Assembly (NCBI RefSeq): GCF_038006205.1
Contig: NZ_JBBOUU010000001.1
Location: forward strand, 1,738,001-1,802,000
DNA from: Solibacillus sp. FSL R7-0668
GTDB lineage: Bacteria; Bacillota; Bacilli; Bacillales_A; Planococcaceae
Length of the DNA: 64,000 bases
Reading direction: 5' to 3'
The notes under the pieces were generated by a model. It was not told where the DNA came from and did no database searches. It saw nothing but the letters and a program-made list of their open reading frames with translations. This document shows positions 1 through 8,828 of this stretch, in pieces. The translations under genes were made by a program, and so were the position numbers. Within the stretch, counting starts at the first letter, position 1, and every line of letters begins with the position of its first letter.

Positions 1-203
1 TTTAACCTTCTTATCGCGAAGGGGACGGTTATGTTGTCATAACAGCTCAAAAGGAGGTTCGATTATTATAGCGGGCTATGCCGATTTCAGCAAAGACGGC
101 ACTCTCTTGCAACCATAAAATAATGTACTTAGCTTTCTCATTGCTTGTAAATTTAGAATTATCAAAATTATAGTTATGTAATGAAAAACTGTCAAGGGAT
201 GAC

Positions 204-232
204 GTGACGAAACAAGAAAAAAGGTGTAGAAT
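204..232 (+). promoter_or_regulatory. Candidate promoter of the MBL-fold hydrolase gene
   Basis: GTGACG (204-209) and TAGAAT (227-232) are separated by 17 bases and resemble -35 and -10 boxes. The pair lies directly upstream of a perfect palindrome and of the chosen start at 279. The -35 match is weak, so this is a moderate-confidence inference. Confidence 0.4.
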
Positions 233-249
233 AAATGAATATTCATTCA
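232..249. promoter_or_regulatory. FadR-like (TetR family) operator
   Basis: The sequence TAAATGAATATTCATTCA contains the perfect 14-base palindrome AATGAATATTCATT (234-247). One base separates it from a fully symmetric TGAATGAATATTCATTCA, the type of site bound by the Bacillus fatty-acid-degradation repressor FadR (YsiA), as recalled from the literature. It directly follows the candidate -10 box, where a bound repressor would block transcription. No FadR gene is in the window. Confidence 0.55.
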
Positions 250-278
250 TTAGTGAGCAGTTCGAGGGGGATTATGAG

Positions 279-1220
279 ATGGAAGTACACAAACTGGTTA
301 TTCCAACACCATATGCGGTGGGAGATGTAAATGCTTTTTTAGTAAAGGGAGATGCCCTAACGCTATTTGATGCAGGTCCAAAAACTGAAGAAGCATACGA
401 AGCAATTAAGTGGGGGCTGCGCGGTGCAGGCTATGAAATGAAGGATGTCGAGCAAGTGGTTTTGACACATCACCACCCGGATCATGCAGGCTGGGTAGAT
501 GCCTTTGTTGGGGCAGAAATTTTAGGGCATCGCTATGTGGATTATTGGATGCGCAAAACACAAGAGTTTTTCTCCTATTACGACCGCTTTTTTACAAAGC
601 ATTTGCTTGAGCAGGGAGTGCCGGAAAAATATATTCCACGCATTTTAAAGGTAAAGGGCGAGGTAGAACTTTTTGGGTCAACCCCACTGACGCAATTTTT
701 ACAAGAAGGGGATGAAGTACCGGGACATCCGGGCTTAAAAGTCTATGAAACACTGGGCCATGCGCAAAGTCATTTAATTTTTATCGATGAAAATACGCGC
801 GACTGTATTGGGGGCGATCTGTTATTAGAGCGGACATCGTCAAATCCATTAGTGGAGCCACCCGTAGACCTTACAATGGAGCGACCAAAATCATTACTTC
901 AATATAATGCTTCATTAAAGAGATTACAAGAATTAGAAGTTTCAAAGGTTTATACGGGGCATGGCGGAGAGGTGACGAATATTGTTCCGTTAATTGATGA
1001 GCGCCTAGAAAAGCAAAAGCAACGCGCATTAAAGGTACGTGAAATGATTGAACAGCCGAAAACAAACTTTGAAGCAACGACGCAACTTTTTGAACGAATT
1101 TATCAGCAGCAGCTAGGGCTGACACTTTCAGAAACACTTGGTCAAATGGATTATTTAGTGGATGAAGGGTTAGCTGAAGTTGAACTTCGCGACGGTGTTT
1201 ACTATTATAAAAAGGCATAA
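279..1220 (+). CDS. MBL-fold metallo-hydrolase
   Basis: A 313-residue metallo-beta-lactamase-fold hydrolase. The metal-binding HxHxDH signature appears as THHHPDHAGW, with further conserved histidines in LGHAQSH and TGHGGE, so a dinuclear zinc-type centre is expected. The C-terminal part, after about residue 235, looks like the helical extension of the acyl-CoA-thioesterase-like MBL group; substrate is not known. The frame stays open back to a GTG at 204, but the ATG at 279 has a GAGGGGG ribosome site at 264-269 and the upstream segment carries the promoter and palindromic operator, so 279 is the likely start. The operator suggests induction by acyl-CoA and a role linked to fatty-acid breakdown (inference). 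Confidence 0.85.
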   Translation: MEVHKLVIPTPYAVGDVNAFLVKGDALTLFDAGPKTEEAYEAIKWGLRGAGYEMKDVEQVVLTHHHPDHAGWVDAFVGAEILGHRYVDYWMRKTQEFFSYYDRFFTKHLLEQGVPEKYIPRILKVKGEVELFGSTPLTQFLQEGDEVPGHPGLKVYETLGHAQSHLIFIDENTRDCIGGDLLLERTSSNPLVEPPVDLTMERPKSLLQYNASLKRLQELEVSKVYTGHGGEVTNIVPLIDERLEKQKQRALKVREMIEQPKTNFEATTQLFERIYQQQLGLTLSETLGQMDYLVDEGLAEVELRDGVYYYKKA

Positions 1221-1221
1221 A

Positions 1222-1257
1222 AAAAGCGTGTTGAGCCCTCACTCAACACGTTTTTTT
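1222..1257. terminator. Bidirectional intrinsic terminator between the MBL gene and hmp
   Basis: Perfect 9-bp stem CGTGTTGAG (1227-1235) / CTCAACACG (1242-1250) with a 6-base loop. It has A-rich sequence on the left and seven T on the right, so it can serve both convergent genes. Confidence 0.9.
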
Positions 1258-1260
1258 AAA

Positions 1261-2421
1261 TTATTTTGCTGTTGGAATTTGTAATGCCATTGCAGCGCCA
1301 AAGAATTCGTAATGAATATTTTCAGAAGGGACATTTAATTCAACTAAGTTTGCAATAACTGCTTCCATGAAGGCGATTGGCCCACATACATACACTTCTG
1401 CGTCTTCTTCTAATAATGATGCAATTTGCTCTTTTGTTACATAGCCTTCTGTTTCACTAAATACAGCTGTGTAAGTTCCGCCTAAAGCATCCACCTTTTC
1501 TTCGATTGTTTCTGTGAATGCTGCCACATTGCGATTGCGAGCACATTGAAGGAATGAAGCTTTACGCCCTTCGATAGATTGTAGCATGCTTTGTAAAGGT
1601 GTTACACCAACACCACCAGCGATAAATAATACAGGGCGATTATTATCTGCTAATGTGAAGACACCAGCTGGGGCACTTAATTGTACTTTTGTGCCAACTT
1701 CCGAATCGTGTAAGTAATTTGAAACTACTCCGTTTGGTGTCGCATCGTTTTCACGTTTAACAGAAATGCGGAAATAATCTTCCGTTCCTTCTGTTACTGT
1801 GTATTGACGGTTCATTAAATATTCTTGTCCAGGTACTTGAACGCGAATCGAAATATATTGACCTGCAGAGAACTCCGGTAATTTCAAACCATCAGCTGCT
1901 TTTAAGTAGAATGATTTGACGATATCGCTTTCTTCCTCGATTTTTGCGATTTCGAAATCTTTGAATAAGCGCCATCCACCTTTATTTTCAGTAGCTTTGT
2001 ATAAGTCTTCTTCTACAGAGATGAAGACTTCAGCGATTACACCATATGCTTGAGCCCAAGCATCGATAATTTCGTCCGTTGCAGCATCACCTAATACTTC
2101 TTTAATCGCACCTAATAAGTATTTACCAACAATTGGGTAGTGCTCTGGTAAAATACCTAAGCTTACGTGTTTGTGTGCAATTTGTACAACAGCTGGTACG
2201 ATTGCTTCTAAGTTTTCAATGTGAACGGCAGCAGCGTAAACTGTGTTTGCTAAAGCTGTTTGTTGGCGATCTTTCTTTTGGTTCGTATGGTTAAAAATGT
2301 TTAGTAATTGTGGGTTATCAGTAAAAAGGTTTTTATAAAACGTTTTAGTAATCGCTAATCCGTGTACTTCTAATACAGGTACAGTAGCTTTGATTGTGTC
2401 AATTGTTTGTTTTGTTAACAT
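1261..2421 (-). CDS. hmp: Flavohemoglobin (nitric oxide dioxygenase)
   Basis: This 386-residue protein has the full flavohemoglobin layout. An N-terminal globin domain (about 1-138) carries the proximal-histidine region AHKHVSLGI. An FAD-binding barrel (about 150-255) contains NRQYTVTE, and the NAD-binding domain (about 260-386) contains [11 protein letters not shown] and VCGPIAFM. It converts nitric oxide to nitrate with O2 and NAD(P)H in the cytoplasm. The frame extends four codons upstream to a GTG, but AAGGGTGG lies about eight bases before the ATG at 2421, and family members start with this MLTKQTI-type sequence. It is divergent from nsrR, and two NsrR-like half-site motifs lie between them. 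Confidence 0.96.
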   Translation of the reverse strand: MLTKQTIDTIKATVPVLEVHGLAITKTFYKNLFTDNPQLLNIFNHTNQKKDRQQTALANTVYAAAVHIENLEAIVPAVVQIAHKHVSLGILPEHYPIVGKYLLGAIKEVLGDAATDEIIDAWAQAYGVIAEVFISVEEDLYKATENKGGWRLFKDFEIAKIEEESDIVKSFYLKAADGLKLPEFSAGQYISIRVQVPGQEYLMNRQYTVTEGTEDYFRISVKRENDATPNGVVSNYLHDSEVGTKVQLSAPAGVFTLADNNRPVLFIAGGVGVTPLQSMLQSIEGRKASFLQCARNRNVAAFTETIEEKVDALGGTYTAVFSETEGYVTKEQIASLLEEDAEVYVCGPIAFMEAVIANLVELNVPSENIHYEFFGAAMALQIPTAK

Positions 2422-2508
2422 AAGGAGTTCCACCCTTCTTTTTGTAAGAACCTATTGTGTGTTCTTTGTGATTACAATATACTGCTACGAAATCTTTAAA
2501 GCAATATG

Positions 2509-2563
2509 AAAAATACATCTTTAACAAAATTGTCACAAACCTATATTTAAAATACATCTTTAA
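2509..2563. promoter_or_regulatory. Tandem NsrR-like operators in the hmp-nsrR intergenic region
   Basis: AAAATACATCTTTAA occurs twice (2510-2524 and 2549-2563, 39 bases apart). Read on the minus strand, each copy is AAGATGTATTTT, matching the known NsrR half-site AAGATGYATTT. The second copy is followed (minus strand) by AAATATA, giving a near-palindromic full site; the first has a weaker partner. Binding is inferred. Confidence 0.55.
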
Positions 2564-2632
2564 AAATCAGTCAGAATTCTCGACCTATTGTGAGAAAATG
2601 TTATACTAATATGTAGAAAGTTGGTGAAAACC

Positions 2633-3076
2633 GTGCGCTTAACCGTATATACAGACTATTCTTTACGTACGCTCTTATATTTAGGGGTGCGTGGTCAGGA
2701 CCATTTAGCAACGATTCAAGAGATAGCAGACGCCTATCAAATTTCAAAAAACCATTTAATGAAAGTTACGTATGATTTAGGGCAACACGGATATATCGAA
2801 ACGATTCGAGGTCGTGGCGGTGGGATTCGCTTAGCTATGGACCCTAAAGATATTAATATTGGCGAGGTTGTGCGTAAAACCGAGGAAGACTTCCATATTG
2901 TTGAATGCTTCAATCCAGAAAGTAATTTATGTAAAATTTCGGCGGAATGTCAACTGAAATTTGCACTTAATCAAGCATTAAAGGCATACTTTGCTGTCTT
3001 AGATTCTTATACATTAGCGGATGTATTGGCTTCAAAAGACGCATTAACTGAATTATTTGGGATCACAAGAAACTAG
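2633..3076 (+). CDS. nsrR: Nitric oxide-sensing Rrf2-family repressor NsrR
   Basis: A 147-residue Rrf2-type regulator. The N-terminal winged helix begins RLTVYTDYSLRTLLYL and continues with the recognition segment ISKNHLMKVTYDLGQHGYIETIRGRGGG. Three cysteines with C-x7-C-x5-C spacing (ECFNPESNLCKISAEC) are the iron-sulfur ligands typical of NsrR, whose cluster is destroyed by nitric oxide, releasing DNA. Starts at TTG 2621, GTG 2624 and GTG 2633 are possible; 2633 is chosen because GGTGA lies five bases before it and the protein then aligns with the usual M-[KR]-L-T-x-Y-T-D-Y start. It is divergent from its expected target hmp. Confidence 0.93.
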   Translation: MRLTVYTDYSLRTLLYLGVRGQDHLATIQEIADAYQISKNHLMKVTYDLGQHGYIETIRGRGGGIRLAMDPKDINIGEVVRKTEEDFHIVECFNPESNLCKISAECQLKFALNQALKAYFAVLDSYTLADVLASKDALTELFGITRN

Positions 3077-3145
3077 AGCATGTAGATGTATCTAGTTTTT
3101 GTTTTGTAGATGAAAAAAATAACGGATAAGTACGAGAGGTATATT

Positions 3146-3892
3146 ATGAAGAAAACGATATTTATTTCAGGTGCAACAAGTGGCATTGGACGAAAAATGA
3201 CCGAAATGCTGATTGAACAAGGCCATACCGTATATGCAACGGGAAGAAATGAAGTGGCAATAAAGGCATTAAAGCAATTAGGGGCGATTGCGATTAAGGG
3301 AGATATGCGCAGCCGTGACGATATTGATCGCATTACAGCACAGCTTCCACTATTAGATGTAGCAATTATTAATGCGGGACTCGGTTATTTTGAAAATGCC
3401 TATGATCTCACTGACGATGAAGTGGATCAAATGCTCGAGGTCAATGTACGTGCACCGATTTATTTGGTAAAGCGTATTGCACCGACTATGATACAAAAGC
3501 AAAATGGTCACTTTATTTTTATCGGTTCACAGGCGGGGAAGGTGGCAACGAAAAAGGCAAGTGTCTATGCGGCAAGTAAGCATGCGATTACTGGCTTTGT
3601 AAATGGGCTACGTTTGGAGCTTGCTGAACACAAAATTGCGGTAACGGGTATATACCCAGGACCGATTGATACACCCTTTATTCAAAAGGCAGATGCGACA
3701 AATGCTTATCGAAATGCGATTCAAAAATTTCTAATTTCACCCGAAAAGGTTGCTGCAGAAGTAGTACGAGCGATTGAAAAACGTCCACGTGAGGTAAATC
3801 TACCTCGAATTATGGGCCTCTCAAGTAAACTGTATGCCGTTGCACCATCCGTAGTAGAATTTGTAGGTAAAGGATTTTTCAATAAAAAATAA
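3146..3892 (+). CDS. SDR family NAD(P)-dependent oxidoreductase
   Basis: A 248-residue classical short-chain dehydrogenase/reductase with a Rossmann fold. Visible motifs are SGATSGIG near the N terminus (cofactor binding), NAG, the catalytic serine in IGSQAG, and YAASK (catalytic Tyr and Lys). PGPIDTPF follows, as in many family members. The start at ATG 3146 is preferred over upstream in-frame codons because GAGAGG lies just before it and the dinucleotide-binding strand begins at residue 3. Substrate cannot be told from sequence. It stands alone, downstream of nsrR with a short gap, and is followed by a hairpin terminator; read-through from nsrR is possible. Confidence 0.9.
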   Translation: MKKTIFISGATSGIGRKMTEMLIEQGHTVYATGRNEVAIKALKQLGAIAIKGDMRSRDDIDRITAQLPLLDVAIINAGLGYFENAYDLTDDEVDQMLEVNVRAPIYLVKRIAPTMIQKQNGHFIFIGSQAGKVATKKASVYAASKHAITGFVNGLRLELAEHKIAVTGIYPGPIDTPFIQKADATNAYRNAIQKFLISPEKVAAEVVRAIEKRPREVNLPRIMGLSSKLYAVAPSVVEFVGKGFFNKK

Positions 3893-3997
3893 CTACCAAC
3901 TTTTAGAAAACTATTCGTTTCGATGTATATATAATAGAAAAACTAAAAAGTATTTAAACTACACGAGCCTGCATGTAAATGAATAAATCTCTAGAAA

Positions 3998-4037
3998 CCT
4001 TCCATTATCATAGTTATGTTGATGGGAGGCTTTCTTT
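3998..4037 (+). terminator. Intrinsic terminator after the SDR gene
   Basis: Ten-base-pair stem CCTTCCATTA (3998-4007) / TGATGGGAGG (4020-4029), with G-T pairs, followed by the T-rich tract CTTTCTTTT. The stem is imperfect as DNA, so confidence is moderate. The rest of 3893-4307 is AT-rich promoter DNA for argG with no gene seen. Confidence 0.6.
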
Positions 4038-4081
4038 TGGAATAGAGTGCTTTCATTTAGCATGAAAGCTATTAATAAAAT

Positions 4082-4098
4082 ATACAATATTTTTGTAT
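4082..4098. promoter_or_regulatory. Inverted repeat ATACAA-N5-TTGTAT upstream of argG
   Basis: Perfect 6-bp arms around five bases. The TTGTAT half recurs in the direct repeats at the argG promoter (4253 and 4273). This suggests that one DNA-binding protein recognises all of them, possibly an ArgR/AhrC-type regulator. The sequence is not a clear ARG box. Confidence 0.35.
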
Positions 4099-4221
4099 GA
4101 AGATAATTAGCATTATTCAACAAATAATAGCAAAAGTTAGTGTAAACGAGTGAAGATTAAATGGTAAGCTATATTTGTTTTTCGAACCCTCTAAAAAGTC
4201 TAAAATTTTATAAAAATACAG

Positions 4222-4250
4222 TTGCGTTTATGATTATTACATGATACTAT
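4222..4250 (+). promoter_or_regulatory. SigA-type promoter of argG
   Basis: TTGCGT (4222-4227), 17 bases, then TACTAT (4245-4250). Transcription would start near 4257, about 50 bases before the argG ATG. Confidence 0.55.
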
Positions 4251-4252
4251 CT

Positions 4253-4282
4253 TTGTATAAACTTTTATTAAATTGTATAAAC
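4253..4282. promoter_or_regulatory. Direct repeat TTGTATAAAC x2 overlapping the argG start region
   Basis: TTGTATAAAC occurs at 4253-4262 and again at 4273-4282, exactly 20 bases apart. That is two helical turns, on the same face of the DNA. It sits right after the -10 box, so a bound protein could block initiation. The regulator is unknown; an arginine repressor is the obvious guess. Confidence 0.4.
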
Positions 4283-4307
4283 ATACATCATTTTGGAGGC
4301 AATTATC

Positions 4308-5525
4308 ATGGCAAACAAGAAAGTCGTATTAGCATATTCAGGTGGTCTAGATACATCAGTAGCAATTCCTTGGTTAAAGGAGCAAGGTTGGGACGTAATC
4401 GCAGTATGTCTTGACGTAGGTGAAGGAAAAGATTTAGAGTTCATTAAAAACAAAGCGCTTCAAGTAGGTGCTATTGAATCATATATGATTGATGCAAAAG
4501 ATGAGTTCGCTGAGGACTATGCATTAATCTCATTACAAGGTCACACTTGGTACGAGCAAAAGTACCCATTAGTATCTGCATTATCTCGTCCGTTAATTTC
4601 GAAAAAATTAGTTGAAATCGCAACAGAAACAAATGCCGATGCTGTAGCTCACGGCTGTACAGGTAAAGGGAATGACCAAGTACGTTTCGAAGTTTCGATT
4701 AAAGCATTAAACCCAGATTTAGAGGTGTTAGCTCCTGTACGTGAGTGGGGCTGGAGCCGTGATGAAGAAATCGAATATGCACAAAAGCATGGTGTGCCAA
4801 TTCCTGCAACACTTGACTCACCATTCTCAATTGACCAAAACTTATGGGGTCGTGCAAACGAAGCGGGTGTAATGGAAGACCCTTGGGTAGCACCACCAGA
4901 AGAAGCTTATGGATTAACAGTTGCACTTGAAAATACACCAGATACTGCGGAAATCGTAGAAATCGAATTCGTAGCGGGTAAACCAGTAGCATTAAATGGT
5001 CAAGAAATGAAGCTAGCGGATTTAATTCAAGAATTAAACAAGGTAGCAGGTGCACACGGTATTGGCCGTATTGACCACGTAGAAAACCGTTTAGTTGGGA
5101 TTAAATCTCGTGAAGTATACGAAATTCCTGGCGCAAAAGTATTATTAACAGCGCATAAAGAATTAGAGGATATTACATTAGTAAAAGAACTGGCTCATTT
5201 TAAGCCAATTATCGAGCATAAATTATCTGAAATCATTTATAACGGTCTTTGGTTCAACCCAATCCGTACTGCTTTAGAAGCATTCTTAAAAGAAACTCAA
5301 AAGTATGTAAATGGTACAGTGCGTGTGAAACTTTATAAAGGTCACGCAATCGTGGAAGGACGTAAATCTGATAACTCTTTATATTCTGAGGAATTAGCAA
5401 CTTACTCTAAACACGATCAGTTCAACCATGCTTCAGCTGTAGGCTTCATCGAGTTATGGGGTATGCCAACAGTGGTTGCTTCAGAAGTAGCAAAAAATAC
5501 AAAATTACCATCTGAAATTAAATAA
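4308..5525 (+). CDS. argG: Argininosuccinate synthase
   Basis: This 405-residue cytoplasmic enzyme joins citrulline and aspartate with ATP to form argininosuccinate, the penultimate step of arginine synthesis. The PP-loop ATP motif AYSGGLDTS is at residues 8-16, and [14 protein letters not shown] is the conserved substrate-binding segment. The start is the ATG at 4308, with TTTGGAGG about eight bases upstream; the frame continues up to a TTG at 4293, which overlaps the ribosome site. argH follows 84 bases later with a hairpin between. Repeated TTGTAT boxes surround its promoter. Confidence 0.98.
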   Translation: MANKKVVLAYSGGLDTSVAIPWLKEQGWDVIAVCLDVGEGKDLEFIKNKALQVGAIESYMIDAKDEFAEDYALISLQGHTWYEQKYPLVSALSRPLISKKLVEIATETNADAVAHGCTGKGNDQVRFEVSIKALNPDLEVLAPVREWGWSRDEEIEYAQKHGVPIPATLDSPFSIDQNLWGRANEAGVMEDPWVAPPEEAYGLTVALENTPDTAEIVEIEFVAGKPVALNGQEMKLADLIQELNKVAGAHGIGRIDHVENRLVGIKSREVYEIPGAKVLLTAHKELEDITLVKELAHFKPIIEHKLSEIIYNGLWFNPIRTALEAFLKETQKYVNGTVRVKLYKGHAIVEGRKSDNSLYSEELATYSKHDQFNHASAVGFIELWGMPTVVASEVAKNTKLPSEIK

Positions 5526-5539
5526 AGTAATACAAGAGA

Positions 5540-5570
5540 GCGATTCGGAGCCCGAGTCGCTTCTTCTTTT
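5540..5570 (+). terminator. Hairpin with T-rich tail between argG and argH
   Basis: Nine-base-pair stem GCGATTCGG (5540-5548) / CCGAGTCGC (5552-5560), three-base loop, then TTCTTCTTTT. It looks like a weak intrinsic terminator that could lower argH relative to argG. No clear separate promoter is seen before argH. Confidence 0.65.
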
Positions 5571-5609
5571 AACTGAAAATAGGATAAGAGCTGTTAGGAG
5601 AGAACAACT

Positions 5610-6983
5610 ATGGCAAAATTATGGGGCGGACGTTTCCAAAAGTCAGCAGAGGCATGGGTCGATGAATTCGGCGCATCGATCGGCTTTGACCAACAATTAG
5701 TATTAGAAGATATCGAAGGTTCAGTAGCACACGTGACAATGCTTGGTGCACAAAGCATTTTACCAGCAGAGGACGTTGCGAAAATTTTAGAAGGCTTAGC
5801 ACAATTAAAGGTGAAGGCTGAAGCTGGCGAGCTTGAATTTACAGTAGCCAATGAGGATATTCACTTAAACTTAGAAAAAATGTTAATCGATTTAATCGGA
5901 CCAGTTGGAGGTAAATTACATACAGGCCGTTCACGTAATGACCAAGTAGCAACAGATATGCATTTGTTCTTAAAAAAACGTGTGCCTGAAGTAGTCGGGT
6001 TAATCGAAAACTTCCAAAATACCATTATTACGCAAGCAGAGCAACATATTGAGACAATTGCACCAGGCTATACCCATTTACAGCGTGCGCAGCCAATTAG
6101 TTTTGCGCATCATTTAATGGTGTATTTCTGGCAATTACAGCGCGATAAAGAGCGTTTTAATGAGTCGATGAAGCGTGTGGATATTTTACCATTAGGTGCT
6201 GGGGCGATGGCTGGGACAACTTTCCCGATTGATCGTTTAAAATCAGCAGAGCTTCTTGGTTTTGCAGATGTCTATGCCAATTCAATGGACGCGGTAAGTG
6301 ACCGTGATTTTATCGTTGAATTTTTATCAAATTCGGCATTATTAATGACCCATTTATCTCGTTTTGCTGAGGAAATTATTCTTTGGTCTACAGATGAATT
6401 TAAATTTATCGAGCTGGACGATGCCTTTTCTACAGGTTCATCGATCATGCCACAAAAGAAAAATCCAGATATGGCCGAGTTAATTCGTGGGAAAGCAGGA
6501 CGTGCATTCGGTAATTTAGTAGGCTTACTAACGGTATTAAAAGGGACACCACTTACGTATAACAAAGACATGCAAGAAGATAAGGAAGGCATGTTTGATA
6601 CGATGGAAACCGTACTGGGCTCATTAAAAATCTTTGAAGGTATGGTGCGCACAATGACGATCAACAAACCTCGTCTGCATAGCGCGGTGCATTCAGACTT
6701 CTCAAATGCGACGGAATTAGCCGATTATCTAGCAACAAAAGGGATGCCATTCCGTGAAGCACATGAAGTAACAGGGAAGTTAGTATTTACATGTATTCAA
6801 CAGGGGATTTACTTATTAGATTTACCTTTAGAAGAAATGCAAAAAGAATCAGTACTTATTGAAGAAGACATCTATGCCGTTTTAGCACCAGAAGCTGCGG
6901 TTAGTCGTCGAAATTCTTTAGGTGGAACGGGCTTTGAGCAAGTGAAAATTCAAATTGAAAAAGCAAAAAGTTTATTAGTGTAA
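5610..6983 (+). CDS. argH: Argininosuccinate lyase
   Basis: This 457-residue member of the fumarase/aspartase superfamily splits argininosuccinate to arginine and fumarate, ending the pathway begun by the adjacent argG. It starts with the typical MAKLWGGRF. The superfamily signature [12 protein letters not shown], which carries the mobile catalytic serine loop, is present, as are SRNDQVATD and HTGRSRND-type active-site segments and TGYTHLQ-like [12 protein letters not shown]. The ATG at 5610 has AGGAGAG about eight bases upstream. The gene ends just before a terminator. Confidence 0.98.
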   Translation: MAKLWGGRFQKSAEAWVDEFGASIGFDQQLVLEDIEGSVAHVTMLGAQSILPAEDVAKILEGLAQLKVKAEAGELEFTVANEDIHLNLEKMLIDLIGPVGGKLHTGRSRNDQVATDMHLFLKKRVPEVVGLIENFQNTIITQAEQHIETIAPGYTHLQRAQPISFAHHLMVYFWQLQRDKERFNESMKRVDILPLGAGAMAGTTFPIDRLKSAELLGFADVYANSMDAVSDRDFIVEFLSNSALLMTHLSRFAEEIILWSTDEFKFIELDDAFSTGSSIMPQKKNPDMAELIRGKAGRAFGNLVGLLTVLKGTPLTYNKDMQEDKEGMFDTMETVLGSLKIFEGMVRTMTINKPRLHSAVHSDFSNATELADYLATKGMPFREAHEVTGKLVFTCIQQGIYLLDLPLEEMQKESVLIEEDIYAVLAPEAAVSRRNSLGGTGFEQVKIQIEKAKSLLV

Positions 6984-6990
6984 TGACCTG

Positions 6991-7024
6991 AGGTGTTCAA
7001 CGGCTTTGTTGAGCATCTTTTTTA
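6991..7024 (+). terminator. Intrinsic terminator after argH
   Basis: Stem AGGTGTTCAAC (6991-7001) / GTTGAGCATCT (7008-7018), six-base loop and a T run. It closes the argGH unit. Confidence 0.8.
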
Positions 7025-7085
7025 TTTTCCTATTTTTGGACTTAAGAGTATAATAGGAAAAAAATAATAGAAAGGTGTCCTTTTT

Positions 7086-8696
7086 ATGAAGAATGTAAAA
7101 TCGTCTCAATCGTGGGCAATTACATTATTCGCTATTGGTGTGTTTATGGCGGCACTGGATAACGGCATTATTAGTGCGGCTTTAACGACTATTAATAGCT
7201 CTTTTGGTGTATCTCCAAACTGGGGTGCATGGGGTGTCACGATTTATACGCTCGGTTTAGCAATCAGTGTACCAATTGTAGGGAAGCTATCGGACCGTTA
7301 TGGACGTAAAAAATTATTTATCGTTGAAATTGCTTTGTTTGGTATCGGCTCTCTATTAGTAGCACTGAGTCCGAATTTTACCTTTTATTTAATTGCTCGC
7401 TTCATTCAATCGATGGGCGGGGGTGGTATTTTTATCATCGGTACCTCTTATGTTGTCAGTACGTTACCTGCCGAAAAGCAAGGAAAGGCGCTTGGCATGC
7501 TTGGTGGAATGAACGGGATGGCCGCTGTGCTTGGACCAAATGTAGGGAGTCTGATATTGGATTTCACTGGTAGCTGGCATTGGTTATTTTTAATTAATGT
7601 GCCGATTGCCATTATCTTAGTCCTTTTAGGGATAACAAAATTACAAGAAACAACCGATCCAACACCAGGTCAGCTTGATATGACAGGAACGGTCCTTCTT
7701 TCAATCGCGATTTTAGGCATTATGTATGGCTTAACAAATATTGAGGGTGTGACCTTCTTTGAGTCACTTCTTGCAACGAATGTCTATCCGTTCATATTAA
7801 CAGGCTTAGCAATACTGGTTGGTCTTTACTTTTATGAAACGCGGTTGGAGCGAAACGGGGGAGACCCGATTTTACCCGTTTCATTAATGCGTCAGCCGAC
7901 GTATTTAATCACGCTAGTACTAGGCTTTTTATCTGGAGGTATGCTGACAGGGATGATCTTTATTCCAGCATTTACGGAGCAAGTTCTTGGCATATCCGCT
8001 ACGCACTCGGGTTATTGGATGACGCCACTTGCATTGGCTGCAGGAGTAGGGGCGGGTTTAGGCGGAGTGCTTGTTGATAAGCGTGGTCCAATTTTAGCGG
8101 TCGTTTTTGCAGGGTTAGTTGCGGGAATTGGTTTTTATTTATTCCCAGCTTGGGTCGAGGTAAAATGGCAATTCATCATTGCTTCAGTTGTTGCAGGAAT
8201 TGGGATGGGGGTACTTTTAGGGGCACCTTTGAATATTTTAGCAACAGAAAAACTACAGGAAAACAAAGGTACTGCCTTAGCATCGTTATCACTCATTCGA
8301 ACGATTGGGATGACATTAGCGCCAACGATTTATGCAGGATTCATTGCACGTGGTTTTATTGAATTACCGAGCCTATTTAAATCGGATTTCCCAACGATTT
8401 TACAAAATAATGTGCAAGCTGCGGAGTTATCCCAACAAGCAACTGTCGAACTTGCTGCGATTGGTCAGCAATTTGCAGCAGGTGGGGACTATTCACAGCA
8501 ACAAATGATGGAGGCTGTCCAAACGATTCAAGATCCTACATTAAAAGAAGTTGTGTTAATTTCAGTCAATGAAGTAACGCAATTAGCCGCACAAAATGGA
8601 TATAGTGGATTATTTACAACAGCTGCCCTAATTGGACTTTGTGTTTTAATCATTGGAATAATGTTAAAGCCAATTCGAAATAAAGAGTGGCAATAA
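7086..8696 (+). CDS. MFS transporter, DHA2 (EmrB/QacA-like) drug exporter family
   Basis: A 536-residue membrane protein with about 14 hydrophobic segments, the size and layout of DHA2 proton-drug antiporters. MFS motif A appears as GKLSDRYGRKK between helices 2 and 3. A motif-C-like glycine-rich helix is GGMNGMAAVLGPNVGSL, and the N-terminal AALDNGIISAAL matches the family's helix-1 acidic motif (D25). A roughly 90-residue extracytoplasmic loop (about 430-505) lies before the last helix, rich in Gln and Ala. The likely role is export of hydrophobic or cationic compounds; the substrate is unknown. No regulator is adjacent. Confidence 0.9.
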   Translation: MKNVKSSQSWAITLFAIGVFMAALDNGIISAALTTINSSFGVSPNWGAWGVTIYTLGLAISVPIVGKLSDRYGRKKLFIVEIALFGIGSLLVALSPNFTFYLIARFIQSMGGGGIFIIGTSYVVSTLPAEKQGKALGMLGGMNGMAAVLGPNVGSLILDFTGSWHWLFLINVPIAIILVLLGITKLQETTDPTPGQLDMTGTVLLSIAILGIMYGLTNIEGVTFFESLLATNVYPFILTGLAILVGLYFYETRLERNGGDPILPVSLMRQPTYLITLVLGFLSGGMLTGMIFIPAFTEQVLGISATHSGYWMTPLALAAGVGAGLGGVLVDKRGPILAVVFAGLVAGIGFYLFPAWVEVKWQFIIASVVAGIGMGVLLGAPLNILATEKLQENKGTALASLSLIRTIGMTLAPTIYAGFIARGFIELPSLFKSDFPTILQNNVQAAELSQQATVELAAIGQQFAAGGDYSQQQMMEAVQTIQDPTLKEVVLISVNEVTQLAAQNGYSGLFTTAALIGLCVLIIGIMLKPIRNKEWQ

Positions 8697-8790
8697 AAAT
8701 TTATTGTTTATTTCAGCTATTATTGGGTATTTTATATTTATGCTCATGCAAATTGTATGGGTGTTAAGTCTCTCCCCCAACAGTAGACTG

Positions 8791-8826
8791 GAAAAATGCC
8801 CTTTTGCGCATAAAAGGGCATTTTTT
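8791..8826. terminator. Bidirectional terminator between the MFS and chemoreceptor genes
   Basis: Stem AAAAATGCCCTTTT (8792-8805) / AAAAGGGCATTTTT (8812-8825), six-base loop. It is A-rich and T-rich at its two sides, so it works for both convergent genes. Confidence 0.9.
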
Positions 8827-8828
8827 GT

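Noticed and set aside
1-203. Minus-strand frame 250-47 and the sequence at the window start
   Set aside because: No ribosome site or recognisable family, and it crosses the promoter of the MBL gene. It may hold the remnant of an upstream gene, but I cannot support one.
8150-8362. Open frames inside the MFS gene and similar overlaps in argG, acnA, leuA, topoisomerase and other genes
   Set aside because: They are shadows of well-supported genes in other frames and have no ribosome site or family match.
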